From Portulaca oleracea (lineage: Eukaryota; Streptophyta; Magnoliopsida; Caryophyllales; Portulacaceae): DNA of 64,000 bases. Positions 1 to 11,200 of the stretch are shown here, piece by piece (the stretch's first letter is position 1; the number at the start of each line of letters is the position of its first letter). The stretch spans positions 20,338,355-20,402,354 of the forward strand of contig CM055877.1 in assembly GCA_029582165.1 (NCBI GenBank). Reading direction: 5' to 3'. The notes under the pieces were generated by a model that was given only the letters and a program-made list of their open reading frames with translations, made no database searches and was not told the DNA's origin. The translations under genes were made by a program, and so were the position numbers.

Positions 1-666
1 ATTAAGAACAGGCCAAAGGTGCGCACGAATAGGGTAAACAACAAGACAGGAAAAATGGTTAATAAAGGGCTAGCAAAAAGAAGTCAAGATGTCAAGTGGC
101 TTTTTGGCTATGTGGCTACAAAATGGGCCTCAATCATATTAACATAATGCACAAGTCAAATGTTGTTTCAAAGAGAGTGAAATCAAGTTCTAGAGATGCA
201 AACATGGCAAGGTCACACTCAAAAGAAAAAGAGACTATAAAAGTGATAGTCTTTTAGGCTTAAGAAGTCTCACGGGTTAACCTACCACAATCATAAACAA
301 ATAGTTCCTTTGATGAACCAAACATAAAGACTTCATTATCATGCACTTGAATCATTCAAGACTAGATGAATCACAAACATGACAGGAAACCTAAATCAAA
401 CAAACAACCAAGTTTCTCCTATCATCTACATCAAGCCAGAAAAATCTCATGAGTACGCACTTGCAATGACAATCCAAACACACCTCTTAAAGGCGAAAGG
501 CTATCCTAACTTTTTTTAACTTTTAACTAGAAAGCAAGAAAACTACTCCTATATGCAACCTAGATGCAAATTCAAAGTCTAACTAACACAAAAAGAAACT
601 AAGAAATATGCAACTATAAATGTAAGTCTCACTCAAGCAGATGATTTTAAGACAATCAACCCAAAT

Positions 667-688
667 CCCCCCATGCTTGGACAAAGCA
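667..688 (-). other. hairpin plus G6 tract (polypurine-tract-like)
   Basis: On the minus strand an interrupted hairpin (arms TGCTT and AAGCA, positions 688-674) is followed at once by a run of six G (672-667). This resembles the plus-strand priming region of plant Ty3-type elements. The sequence after it does not resemble the start of this element's 5' LTR, so it may be an internal tract and not the terminal one. Confidence 0.4.
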
Positions 689-807
689 GTGTCCGTAATG
701 CATTTCGAATAAGGGTAGCATGCACAAGAGGGAAATGACATAATGCATCAAACTCTAAAAAAACGAAGAAAATTAAAGGAACGAAATAAAACCTAATAAA
801 GCAATTA

Positions 808-836
808 AACGCTTGGGTTGCCTCCCAAGAAGCGTT
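808..836 (-). repeat. stem-loop just downstream of the gag-like ORF stop
   Basis: An inverted repeat with core arms CTTGGG and CCCAAG around a 6-nt loop, flanked by a second outer pair AACG/CGTT. It starts 17 nt past the stop codon. Its position directly after the ORF suggests an RNA structure in the element transcript. The function is unknown. Confidence 0.5.
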
Positions 837-852
837 AGTTTAACGTCTTTAG

Positions 853-1998
853 CTAGACGAAACTTACCTCAGAAGTGGTTAACGCCCTTAGAAGCTTGTC
901 AAACTCCGCAACATGCGGTTCACAAGCCTGCAGATAAGAGAGCAACAAAATACTCATGGCAAATAATGTTAGTTGCACTCTCTCAAATAAGTCAAAAGTA
1001 CTATAAAAATCAAAAGAATCAAAATAAGTAGTCCACATGATTTTTCTAGCTGAGTCCTCTAGGCATTTACAATATGGATCAAGATAGGAATGAAACCCTT
1101 CTAAAGTGCCTAAGGACAAGTCAAGAACATTGTTAGTCCCCTCAATCACAGTCACATCACCAGAGTTAACCACACATTCCACATCAACATGAACATCAAT
1201 TGTCTTTTCACAGGGGATGGTCTCCTCAAGGTTCTTAGGGGCAAAGGAAGGTGGTAAACAAGGCATAGAAGCATGAAGTACATCATCAATTTCTTTGCTT
1301 GAAGGTTCTAATCCACCCACAAACCCCTCACAAGACTCCTCATCAATAGCATCAATTGACTCATGACAAACATCATCATCATACCTAGCATCAAACCCAT
1401 GGGAATCACTCACCTCAAACCCCATCGACTGAGAAAAAGGTAAGGATGCATTTTGAAAAACAAAGACACCATCAGTAATGTCTCTAGGTAGGCTAGGATG
1501 GGAAGGAACAACAGTTGGCAAAGATGACTTAGAAGGGTCAACTATTTCATCTATTTTCTCTAGACAGGCTTCCAACTTATCTTGTTGCTCTTGCATTGCC
1601 CTTGTCAAAAAATCAAGTTTGGCTAAAACAGGGCATGTAGACTCATCATGGTCAAAAGAACTACATAAACGACAAGGAGACAAACAATGGGGTTGAGTAC
1701 ATAATCTAGCATGAGATGCACAAAGATTGGGGAAAGAGGATGCACAATAATAATTTTCAAATTTATGAGTATCACGTGCAAGCCACTCAAGCAAACTCCA
1801 AGCTTCATCAACAGTTTTAGCAAAGAAACCAAAATACTCTAATAGAGTACGAGTCTCTCTATTCACCCCCTCAGCAACAATGTCAAGAATATCTGATTTC
1901 CAAGGCACAATACCATGTGGAACAGGACATGCAAGTAATCGCTCAAAATAGTGCCAAAATAATTCCTGCTCAAACTGGGGAAAATCAAGAATAGCCAT
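853..1998 (-). CDS. gag-like protein with one CCHC zinc knuckle (LTR retrotransposon)
   Basis: Intact 381-residue ORF beginning about 120 nt downstream of the primer binding site, which is the usual place for gag. Residues 109-122 fit a CX2CX4HX4C zinc knuckle (C109, C112, H117, C122), the nucleic-acid binding motif of retroviral nucleocapsid. The N-terminal 108 residues are short for a capsid domain and I do not recognise the usual plant Retrotrans_gag core. Residues 123-300 are acidic and Ser/Asp/Glu-rich, and the last 60 residues are hydrophobic and helical in character. A diverged copy with two in-frame stops is found at 63620-64000, so the family is repeated. A role in packaging element RNA is inferred from position and knuckle only. 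The ORF has no internal stop, unlike almost every other transposon ORF here, which suggests a young copy. Confidence 0.7.
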   Translation of the reverse strand: MAILDFPQFEQELFWHYFERLLACPVPHGIVPWKSDILDIVAEGVNRETRTLLEYFGFFAKTVDEAWSLLEWLARDTHKFENYYCASSFPNLCASHARLCTQPHCLSPCRLCSSFDHDESTCPVLAKLDFLTRAMQEQQDKLEACLEKIDEIVDPSKSSLPTVVPSHPSLPRDITDGVFVFQNASLPFSQSMGFEVSDSHGFDARYDDDVCHESIDAIDEESCEGFVGGLEPSSKEIDDVLHASMPCLPPSFAPKNLEETIPCEKTIDVHVDVECVVNSGDVTVIEGTNNVLDLSLGTLEGFHSYLDPYCKCLEDSARKIMWTTYFDSFDFYSTFDLFERVQLTLFAMSILLLSYLQACEPHVAEFDKLLRALTTSEVSFV

Positions 1999-2115
1999 TT
2001 TTTAATGTTATTTTTTTAAAAAAAAATCAAAGATAAAAAAAAGAAAAGAAAATAAAGAAAAAGAAAACAACTTAGTCAACCTAAGAAGTTCGTTCACCGG
2101 CTGCTAGGGACAGAG

Positions 2116-2133
2116 TCCCCGACAACGACGCCA
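2116..2133 (-). other. primer binding site, tRNA-Asp type
   Basis: Read on the minus strand, 18 nt match the complement of the 3' end of plant tRNA-Asp(GTC) with two mismatches, both C-to-T type. It lies 6 nt from the LTR end at 2140. Confidence 0.8.
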
Positions 2134-2139
2134 AAAACT

Positions 2140-3475
2140 TGACAGGGCCGCAAGCGCAAGGTGTACGTAGTAGCACGTCATGGTCGATCCCACAGGGACT
2201 CACTTACCAGCTCAATAAACTAGACTCTATCACGATTGCTAAGCTAATCAGGTTTTAGGTTTTGGAAAAGGTTTAACAACTAATCAAACTAATAAAGTAG
2301 GAAAGAAAACAATCAAAGAATCTATCAAGAGAGAAAGACTTCTAGGGAGATGCTAACCTAACAACGAGTTCGATTACTAAAACCTAGCCTACACAATCAT
2401 ACATTCAAGAACGAATCAAGAATCGACAACCTCTGAATTCTATCGCCCTTTCGATGCTAAATAGAATTATTCTAAACAACCTAATCAACAACTTTCGTGA
2501 GCCTTTTAGGTTAAACTGAATTGAAGGACTCAAAAAGTTAGGTTATCTAATGTTTCCCTAGTTCACTACTCCTTTTTCAACTTTCGCAAACCTAGGTAGA
2601 CAGGTTGGTAGTCAGATTACCCTAATTCACCTTTCAGTACTTCTCAGGTTAATCTCAAACTTACAAATATTCAAGGCCTTAAGAATACTCATAAACATGG
2701 AAAACACAACCGTCTATTGATTCTAATCAAGAATTCATGCACAAACTAATAACAATCAATCAAAACTACATTGTTTCGGGTTGCAAAACCCTAGAATTCA
2801 AAGAAACTACTCACTTATATTCAATGAAAACACGACACAAGTTCCAAACATCATCATCGAATCTCAAAACTAAGAAGGAAATCGAAAAGAAAGAATAGAA
2901 TTGCGAAGAATACAATCCGTCGAGCCTTTCGATCCCGGGGTGAAACCTTCTCCGCGAACGTCGCTCCTTTCCTTTGCGAATCTTGATCTTGGTTCTCTTG
3001 AATCGATTCGGTCTTGAATCTTGATGGTGGGGGAAAGGAGTAGAATGGAAGTATTAGGGCTCTCTTTTCTCTCCTTGACGGCCAAAGAATGAAGGAAAAT
3101 TGATAGAAAAATGACTCCCCCCTGAAAAATCGTCGCTTCCTTGCTTTTCTACTCGCGAAAACAACCGCTCTACATGGACCGTGGTAAGCACCACGGGCTG
3201 CCCGAGGTTACCACTGTTTCGTTTCTTTCTTCTTTCCTTCGCAAAAAAATGAGTTGGGAACAAGGAGCTGAACCGCCACGGACCGTGGCCACCACCTCGG
3301 GTTGCCCGAGGTTGCTTCTGCCCGGCCATTCCTTGCTCCTTTCCGTCCCAAATTTGTACCACAGTTTGGGTTTGACATGTAGAGGTCCGTGGTGTCTTCA
3401 CTCTTACCTAAAGTCGAGAGAAAATTGGTGTTTTGGCCTCAAAACCTACAATTTACATCAAAAACAACAACACCA
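2140..3475 (-). repeat. 5' LTR of element A
   Basis: The inner end is TGACAGG at 2140 (plus strand), 6 nt from the primer site. The outer end near 3472-3475 is estimated from a TG start on the minus strand. The U3 part (3170-3400) holds short palindromes: CCGTGGT-AAGC-ACCACGG at 3179-3196 and CCACGG-A-CCGTGG at 3276-3288. ORFs predicted across this stretch overlap on both strands and look like LTR noise. Confidence 0.6.
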
Positions 3476-3888
3476 AGTGTAGTAGGCAAATTGGAATAAA
3501 AATCAAGGTTCACACTCAAAACTATCCCTAATTCACTATCGAAAACCCACAAAAAACATTGTCATGAAACGCAGTTATCATGTGGAGACCTTGTAGAGTG
3601 GTGCATGAGTGGATGTGGTGACTAAGGCTCCCTTGGTGTAAAGGCACCAACAGAGTATAGTCGGTCTAGCACCCTATGGGTTATTTTTATAGTCATAAAG
3701 CAAACCTAAACCGCCGCTTTAAGTGCAACGTAGCCCACATACGTGACCAAGTGGTAGGCTGGTATATGCAATGCATTTATGCCTAACAGAAGAATGACCT
3801 AATAATATAAAGTAAAGATTTATCTCTCTTTCAAAAATTTTGAAACGCACTAAACTTTTTTCAAGTTTTACCCACTTTAAAAAAAAAC
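3476..3888 (-). mobile_element. leader region of old Tat/Ogre-like element (relic)
   Basis: Internal sequence directly downstream (minus strand) of the primer site at 3906-3889. It shares a GGGTAAAACTTGAA stretch with the leader of the plus-strand Tat element at about 6375. It carries no recognisable ORF and is cut off near 3475 by element A. Confidence 0.55.
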
Positions 3889-3906
3889 TCCCCAGTGGAG
3901 TCGCCA
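3889..3906 (-). other. primer binding site, Tat/Ogre type
   Basis: On the minus strand this reads TGGCGACTCCACTGGGGA, the primer site style of plant Ogre/Tat elements (reported as tRNA-Arg). It lies 7 nt from the LTR end at 3914. Confidence 0.75.
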
Positions 3907-3913
3907 AAAATAT

Positions 3914-4778
3914 TGTTGACATTTTTCCTCGTCGCTCGGGCTTCCGAACAGCCACACAGATTGGGGGTGTGATTTGGTGATTTGTGTTGGGGCTTGAACC
4001 TTTGAAAACTCTTTAAAGGATTAATCATATATTTCAGGAATAATAGTTTGTAAAATCACTTTCCCTTTACTTTCTGCATTTTATGAGTCATTGAATTAAA
4101 CTTTTTAGAGTGAACATCCAGCTGTTCCAAACTCTTCTAAATTTAACCCAACTTGCTCACTAAAATGTTTGGCTCGGAAGAAAGCGATTTATGCTAATAT
4201 TATTTAGAAATATACAAAGAAGAACCTTAAAGTTGCATCGGTACATTGTAAAACTATGTTTTACCTTAGTTTATGGAACCCGATATATTTCGGTTCAAAA
4301 TGGGAGTCGCCACCCGACTTTTTAAGGGAAAAGCCAAGACAAAACCAAAAATAAAACAAGAAAGACTCCACCTGCGAAACCCAAGAATGGATCCGGGGGT
4401 AAGGCTACGAACTTGAAAGTTAGGAACCTAAAGAGTTCGCCTCTCACAAAAGGAAAGACTTTACTAAAAGTTTTAAGTGTGCTTTTGATAAAGTTTGGAA
4501 GAGAAGTAAATAGAGAATTTATGGAATTATTTCATTGAATCATACAAGATGAAACATAAGTAAGAAAATGTACAAATATAACACTTTTTTACAAGAAAGA
4601 GAAAGCTTTAAAGCTTACATTATGTTATTCGAAGAAGAAGCCTTGCCTAGCCTTTGTGGTTGAAGGTCCTCCTCTTGATACTCTTAGATGACTCCTCTCA
4701 AGATGCCATAAATAAATAGAAAATAGGATGAAAGGGATGAAAAAGAGGGTCTTTTTGTTAAGTTTTTTAGAAGATTTG
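3914..4778 (-). repeat. Tat/Ogre-like 5' LTR, 3' half (R-U5), split by insertion
   Basis: This is the continuation of the LTR half at 12174-12978, separated by the element at 4779-12173. Positions 4778 down to about 4560 align by eye with 45320-45450 of the plus-strand Tat-like LTR at 44420. The downstream part shares the shorter module of gaggcgaactc followed by a cgtaac/gtagcc-ttacccc stretch. The 5 bp at 4774-4778 (ATTTG) match 12174-12178 (GTTTG) in four of five bases, as expected for a target-site duplication. Confidence 0.8.
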
Positions 4779-6335
4779 TGTAGACAACGGGATATGTGCC
4801 GACAAAATCCCAACCCGTCAAAACTCAACAAGTCAATGGGTTGAATACCAAAATGGGTCATTGGGCCCACGGAGTCAACAAAGCAGGCCCAACAGATCAA
4901 GTCAGCCCATTTGGACACCATAAAAGCCGCATAGCTTTTACAAGACCATAGCCTGGCCCAAAACGCGAATCCGGCCCAGAAATAATTCCCAAAAGCCGTC
5001 TGGCCTTTACATTGAGAGGCGGCCCGCCTTCATCCGCCACGTCGTCCATCTGTGCCCTTTAATACTATAGGCCGCATGACCTTTGTGAATTCTTTTGATT
5101 TTAGCGCCAGATTTTTCCCATTCAATCCCATGATCATAGCACACGTGATTGACTTTGGATTGACTAGAAAATGTCAAAAGCCGTATGACCTTTGATCATT
5201 GCATGGAGGGGCTTGATTGTTGGGATATGTCTTTCTTCTTTCCCTCCAAATCCCTCACCTCTTCACCTATAAATACCTAACCATTCTTCACTCATTTTCA
5301 TCAACTATCATCATCATACTACCAAAACTCTCTTAAAATTCTCTCTATATTATCCATTCTCCATCTCAAAGTCTCTCATATAATCACCCTCATTATCACC
5401 ATACGATCATCCATACACCATCTTTCTAAGTCGTCCTATGTTCCTCTTTTCATACAAGGTCTAAACCGAGGCCATATCCAGGGATTGATCTTCATCTTAT
5501 CCATCATCTAGCAAGGTTTGCTCATCTTTGTTATTATATTTACTCATGTAATTTGTGTTTTAGTTTTCTTACTTGTATATATTTTGTAAAGAAAATCTCT
5601 TTGTGTTAACATTGCATGATCAAGAATATAACGTTGTGAAATCTATTAAACTTCTCCCCGCTCAATTTCTTTCAAGTTTGATTTAGTAAAGTTTGTTTTC
5701 TAACAGGAGGATTCGAGAATTCTTTTAATTTTCGAATTTGTAACCTTACCGCTGAACTTAGAATTCGGGTTCGTAGACCGGAGTTATTTCTTTTATTTTG
5801 GTTTGTCGATTTGCTTAAATCGACTGGCGACTCTTTCTTTCTTTTATAATCTATTTTTAATTATTATAAATACATGTCATTACATAAAAATATTTACTAA
5901 CGCTTTCTTGCATTCCCATTATATAAATTTGAGCCTTGGCCGAGGGAAAATGGCCCAGAAAATAATAAAGGCCACCTGACCTTTGTATTTTCTTCAGCCA
6001 TTTTCGGTTGGGCCGGGGAAGAATAGGCCCAATCATGGGACTGTCGTAGGTCAAGTGGCCTACGACACCCTCTGATGGCCCATGTTCTTCCTCTACGGCC
6101 CGGGTTTGTAAAAGGGTTAGTGTTAAAGCATTAGTAAAATATTTTTGTTTAGTTTCGGGTACTTTGATAATTTGAAAAATAGGTTCATAAATAAATAAAG
6201 TTGCATCACCCCGAAAAGGAATTTCATAAAATAAAAATATCCTTACTTAAGGATTAAGCAACCTTAGTCGGCTCCCGATCGTTAAGTAGCGCATCCGAAA
6301 CCGATTCCCCGAACGGGAATTTTTCAGGTCCTACA
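4779..6335 (+). repeat. 5' LTR of Tat/Ogre-like element (1557 bp)
   Basis: It begins TGTAGACAACGGG and ends GGTCCTACA just before the primer site. It has a TATA box at 5268 followed by a C/T-rich start region, and a U5 module with the conserved stretch about TTTGTAACCTTACC near 5740. The U3 repeats an interrupted palindrome of the form AAAAGCC-n-GGCCTTT at 4922, 4991, 5069 and 5176, with a related copy at 5967 in U5. Confidence 0.8.
5268..5275 (+). promoter_or_regulatory. TATA box of the Tat 5' LTR
   Basis: TATAAATA followed 25-40 nt downstream by a C/T-rich, A-containing stretch typical of plant LTR start sites. The related LTR at 44420 has TATAAATA at a comparable place (44958). Confidence 0.6.
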
Positions 6336-6338
6336 GAT

Positions 6339-6356
6339 TGGCGACTTCATTGGGGA
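6339..6356 (+). other. primer binding site, Tat/Ogre type
   Basis: 18 nt starting TGGCGACTTC, three bases after the LTR end. It differs from the site at 3889-3906 by two C-to-T changes. Confidence 0.75.
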
Positions 6357-7654
6357 CTTCAACTTAAAAAGAGGGTAAAACTTGAACAAATCGTTTTGAT
6401 TTAAATTGTAAAAGGGAGAAGTTGATTTATTTCGCAATTTTATTATTCTTTTTAGACTCCTTTACATATCGGACCACCTATTGGGTCTTTCAACACGTGA
6501 GCACAAAGGCAACGGTTAGGTAAACTAAGATGATATCTGAGAGGGGGCCACTACTATAGCGATGCATACCACAATCGCTAGGCATTTGGTCTTTCCTCTC
6601 CCAATGTTATACTCCAAGGCTTCCTTGAAGTCGGACGAGCAACACCTCACACACTTTACCCAAAATTTTGTAAGGGTGAAGAGTGCACCGAGGCAATAAC
6701 ATGCGGTAGGCCATGTACCCCGACTATAATAATCCATGAATGTAGAGCCTTGGTTTAGAATACCCCTCATGTTGTATGCTATGTGTATATGTGTTTCCCT
6801 TCCCCTTCTCCTTTTTGTAAAGAGTCGACCCTAGTTTGGAGGTTTCGTCCTAGTCCATATAAAATTCAGTGGGTTGAGAAAAGGATTATTTATTGATTAG
6901 TATGACTAACCCAAAAGGCATTATAGTTAGCCCAATGGAAGGGCCCATTGATGTTCAAGGGTTAACTATTTTAACTAATGAATAAACAGTGACTCACCTT
7001 ATAGTATATTATATGGCCCTTTATGAAATTCTCTTAATAAAGGTCCAAAGAAGAATTTCCAAAGAAGAATTTAACTAAGAGTCTAACAAAGTTGATGGAT
7101 AACATTTTAGACTGCATAATAGTCACTAAGCTTGAGTAAGTAAACTTATCGATTTAATTAATAAATCCATCACATTTATGGTCGGCCATTGTTAGGCCCA
7201 ACCATATTGGATTTGTCAATTAAGCCGATAAACTAATTATAACTCGTTTATTGTTGTCTTTATTCTAGTCCTTTACAATATCCATTTTCATGGATTTTAA
7301 AAGAAAAAAGAAAAAAGAGAAAAGAAAAAAAGTGGGTTGTCAGTCTTGTCGAGCATTACCCTAGTCCGCATAATAGACAATATAGCTTGAGTTGTCTAAA
7401 TTGTTGGGCCAAGTTACGGATTCTCCTTAAAACGATCAGCCTGTGGATTTGGTCCATCCGAATTGAGAAATACTGACTTGTGCCTTTCAATTTACGATCC
7501 ACTCGCTATGTGTGACTTTATTCGGCCCTTTATAATGCATGTCCTGTCGTTAGGCCGATATAGAGTTAGGTCATGCACTCCCGAAAAGTGGGTGAGTCTC
7601 TTGTGTTAGCATATAGATGTCAAGTCTGTTAGGCTCATATAGGTCTCTTAGGAT
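6357..7654 (+). other. untranslated leader of the Tat-like element
   Basis: About 1.3 kb between primer site and gag. Short ORFs occur on both strands, but none shows a recognisable domain. Long leaders are usual for Tat/Ogre elements. Confidence 0.5.
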
Positions 7655-8811
7655 ATGCATGCATCGGGTAGTCAAGTATCAGAGTCAATTATCGAGTCAC
7701 TAACAAATTTCCATAATGGCACGATAGGAGGTCGACTCCGGGTCCGCATCATAGATCCATATACCGACCGGTTGGTCCCAAATCCAAACCACGATCCATT
7801 CCCCACTCAAGATCGTATCATGGCTGAAGAACGATTCCAAAAGATCTCTGTCCAAGGCGCTGAAGCCAACATCTCAAAACAGCTGGAGGATCTTTACACT
7901 AAGATGCAAGGTTTAGTCTTTGCAAATTCCTTCGAACAGGAGCAAAAGATCGAAAAGAGGCTCTATGAGCAACAACAAGTAATGGATGGCATGTTGTTGG
8001 CCATCACAAAGATCAATGAGAAGTTGGGTCTAAGTGCTGAAGGAGGTGATAATGTGGTGGAAGTCCATGAATCTGAGCCCAAACTTGTCAAGACACCTGT
8101 AGAGGATAAGTCAGGAGGCTTAAGATCATTCAAAGGGAAGCCCAAAACTACTTAGGAGATTCCCAAGCTCATGGAGGGCCCAGCTGTTAAGGCCTTAGAG
8201 CAAAAGTTGAAGAGCATCACCAAGATAATGAGCATTGTGCCAGCCTTTGCTGACAAATACACAGATGTGCCGCCTTTGCTTATCCGCCCTGTCAAGAAAA
8301 CGCTGACAAGATTGAGGTGCCTGACATTAAATTCAAGCCATCTGAGAATTCTACTCGCCACATTGAGGAGTTCATGCGATCGGCACCTCTTAACAAGATT
8401 GATGTTGACTATTACTCTACAGTCTTCCCATTCACTCTAGATGGAGAAGCCAAAGTATGGTACCATGCCCTATCACCTCAAGTCAAGGCTGATTGGTGTG
8501 AGCTGTTTAAGGCCTTTATCAATCACTACAGTCATATCCAGAAGAAGCATGCCACAGTGGATGATCTAACGACCATGAAGCAAGGGGAAGACGAGTCCTT
8601 CCTAGATTATTTCGAAAGATGGCACACCAAGTTGTCTCACATCAATGAGACTATACCTTTGCGCCTACAACTGACTACCTTCAAACAAGGTCTCAAAAGT
8701 AGCCTATCCCATCATCTGGGATATCGCGTCATCAAGGACTTTGATTACCTTAAAGACATATGTATCCAACTTGAGACCATGAACAGTGAGAAGGCCACCA
8801 TCCAAGGATGA
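7655..8811 (+). pseudogene. gag: Tat/Ogre-type gag, broken
   Basis: The N-terminal part (7655-8155) is charged and coiled-coil-like with a KISVQGAEANISKQLEDLYT stretch. The C-terminal part (8317-8811) is a clear Retrotrans_gag core: FTLDGEAKVWYHALSPQVKA, then W..LFKAFINHY, and later EDESFLDYFERWHTK and LTTFKQGL. Two lesions break it. An in-frame TAG lies at 8153-8155 with the frame continuing beyond it, and a one-base shift lies near 8265-8290 between the acidic linker and the gag core. Gag would form the virus-like particle of the element. No zinc knuckle or pol follows. Family assignment rests on the gag core plus the LTR and primer-site style. Confidence 0.8.
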
Positions 8812-10326
8812 AAGAATTCTAGTCCTAATAGGAGGGATACTAGTTCGCCCAACCACCCTTCTAGGAGCGCTAAAGACTAATGTAATTTAGTCCGGAAGCC
8901 AATTAGAGCAACGACCCTCCACGAGCAGTCAACAGGGAAAGGCAACACCATATGAAGGGGACTTTGAAGTTAGCTAGGGTCTGAATTCCTATGAGCATTC
9001 TGTTTCAGAGTCAGTTAGGGGAGGCATTGAGTTGGTCTGTGATAGGCGTGTCTTTTGAATTCAATAAGATGCATCTATTTGATAGTGATTGTTTGAAAAT
9101 CTCATGCTTGCACTCTTAACTTGAGTTGAAAAGCTCTTTCACCCATTCATTAGCCTGAGCATCCAAGTGTAACATATCCATATACCATCTTCTCACATAC
9201 CCTTCCCTTCATCAAGTTTTTCGTCCTACGAATCCAGGGTTTAATTAAAAAAAACAGAGAGAAAAACAAAAAAAAAAACAAAAAACAAAAAGAGAGAAGC
9301 CAGTCTACATTCATCAAGTAGGATGGGCAAAAGGAGAGAAGACCAAAATCATCAGTCTCTCGAAAATGGACATCTCTATGCTCCTAAAACAGCAGCTTGA
9401 AAACAAAATGTGCCTAAGACAGGGGGCTACCATCTCACCACCCACATCAACATCCTTATCACCTGTTACCTTCCCATTCGCCAACAACATCTATCCTTAC
9501 TTACCATCTACATCTACATCTCCATCCCAAGTTCCCATTCACCAAATCATCCCTCTTTGCATCATTCATCACAATCACCATTCGAAAACCATTAGCTTCG
9601 ACCAACCTGGTCATTCTCCTTGTAACCACTCCATATCAACCCCAAAGCCAGAAGGTGTGTTGTGACTTATATCATCAGGAAGGTGAACAGGAATCAATCC
9701 CGTGAGAAAGAAAGTTGGAAAAAAAAAGAGAGTAGAAAGCAAAAAAGAAAAAGAAAAAGAAAAAGAAAGAAAAAGAAAAGAGAGAGTTCCGAGTCGGTCC
9801 ACCAACATGGGTCGGCATGAGTGGTACAATGCTCATGCCCCTTAAGCACTTTGTTTGTGTATGGAAAATCCTGTGCTGGGAGAGTAAACCCCTTTTTGGG
9901 ATGATCATATCTCGAAGCATACCAACAAAAAAAAAAAGGAATGAGAAAAAAAAAGAGAGAGAGAGAAAAGTGGAAAAAAAAGAGAAGAAGAGAAAAAAAA
10001 GATTGAGTAACTGGAGACAGAGCTAATAGTCGCGCACACCGAAAAACCATTGTTCTCGAGCCTTGCACCTTAAGCCTTTACATTGTCATCACGCCTTTGC
10101 ATCCCTAAACCTCGCCAAACCTTTGAGCCTTCATAGCCATCCTCAAGTTTACCTCACCAAGCCCCCCTCGAGGCACCAATCCTTTGAAACTGCACCTTAT
10201 GAACTACGACTGGCCTGATTCCACATCAGATACGTAGGAGAATCTCTTTGAGGCCCGGCTACTATAATTTATGGAAACATCTTTTGTCACAAAATTTTGG
10301 TCTTTAAGTGAAAAAAAAAATTAGAG

Positions 10327-10530
10327 AGGCTAGCTCGGAACCCCGAGCTAGGCAAAAGGAGAGTGAGAGAACAAGATAGGCTAGCTTGAAATCCCGAGCT
10401 AGGCAAAAGGAGAGTGAGAGAACAAGATAGGCTAGCTTGAAATCCCGAGCTAGGCAAAAGGAGAGTGAGAGAATAAGAGAGGCTAGCCTGAAAACCCGTC
10501 AGGGTAGGTTAGGCAAAAGGAGAGTAAACC
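10327..10530 (+). repeat. four copies of a 51-bp tandem repeat
   Basis: Units start at 10327, 10378, 10429 and 10480. Each has GGCTAGCT..GAGCTAGGC, so each carries an internal inverted pair (GCTAGCT/AGCTAGGC), followed by AAAAGGAGAGTGAGAGAA. The last unit is diverged. Confidence 0.9.
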
Positions 10531-11200
10531 GTGGATTTTGAAGTTCTTTTACATCTCTACCATCATAATTCCCCAACCTTCTTTCCATCTTACTTGGATC
10601 ACCTTCAGATCCGAATAGCCAACCATCTCTTCTCCTATGACACAAATCCATCTCGACCATTCCCTCACCTCTTCTCCTATGAGGTGGCTTAACCCTTGCT
10701 AACCATCAAGCCTTAGCTGAAACATGGTCATCTGTCAATCATGACATACCCTGATTCGACCATCAACCCACGATCATCTCCTTTTGCCTCATGAACCCTT
10801 CTGACCATCATCAGACTTACCATTTCTTTTGCCAACCCTTTTTATTCTCCCATACCAGCAAAGCTTTTTGACCCGGTTACTAGTGTGAGATTCAACATTT
10901 TAAGGTTCGTTCTCAGCACATCTGAGCGAGGCCCATTCGTCAAGGACAAGAAATTTAGCCGCATCAATGGCTAATTACAAACAACATTCGACTCAAGAGA
11001 AGAGTTCATTTGAATTTGGGGCTCCCCTAACCCTAACATAACCTGCAGTGAGGCTCTGCCTATCTCCACAGTGATCCGAGGAAGTAAGAGGACAAGACAA
11101 GTCATCCAGGACAATGCCTTCATCGTCAGGCCTCGTCACAAGCCTCACCTATCTTGGCCTATCCTGAAACTACATGTCGAGTTGCTCTGACACTTAGGGA

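Larger units (their letters stand above)
1..3475 (-). mobile_element. LTR retrotransposon with tRNA-Asp PBS and a gag-like ORF, 5' part (element A)
   Basis: A minus-strand LTR element that runs off the left edge. In element order it shows a 5' LTR (about 3475 down to 2140), a tRNA-Asp-type primer binding site (2133-2116), a single gag-like ORF (1998-853), a stem-loop just after the stop codon, and a hairpin plus G-tract (688-667). No protease, reverse transcriptase or integrase is visible after the ORF, so it is probably non-autonomous. The 3' LTR must lie outside the window. The outer LTR boundary near 3475 is an estimate because no partner LTR or target duplication can be seen. Confidence 0.75.

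Noticed and set aside
9611..10068. Phe/Leu-rich ORFs on the minus strand
   Set aside because: They are produced by purine-rich low-complexity DNA and have no start context or conservation.
10327..10530. Regularly spaced repeats resembling a CRISPR array
   Set aside because: The units are adjacent 51-bp tandem copies with no unique spacers, inside a plant retrotransposon.
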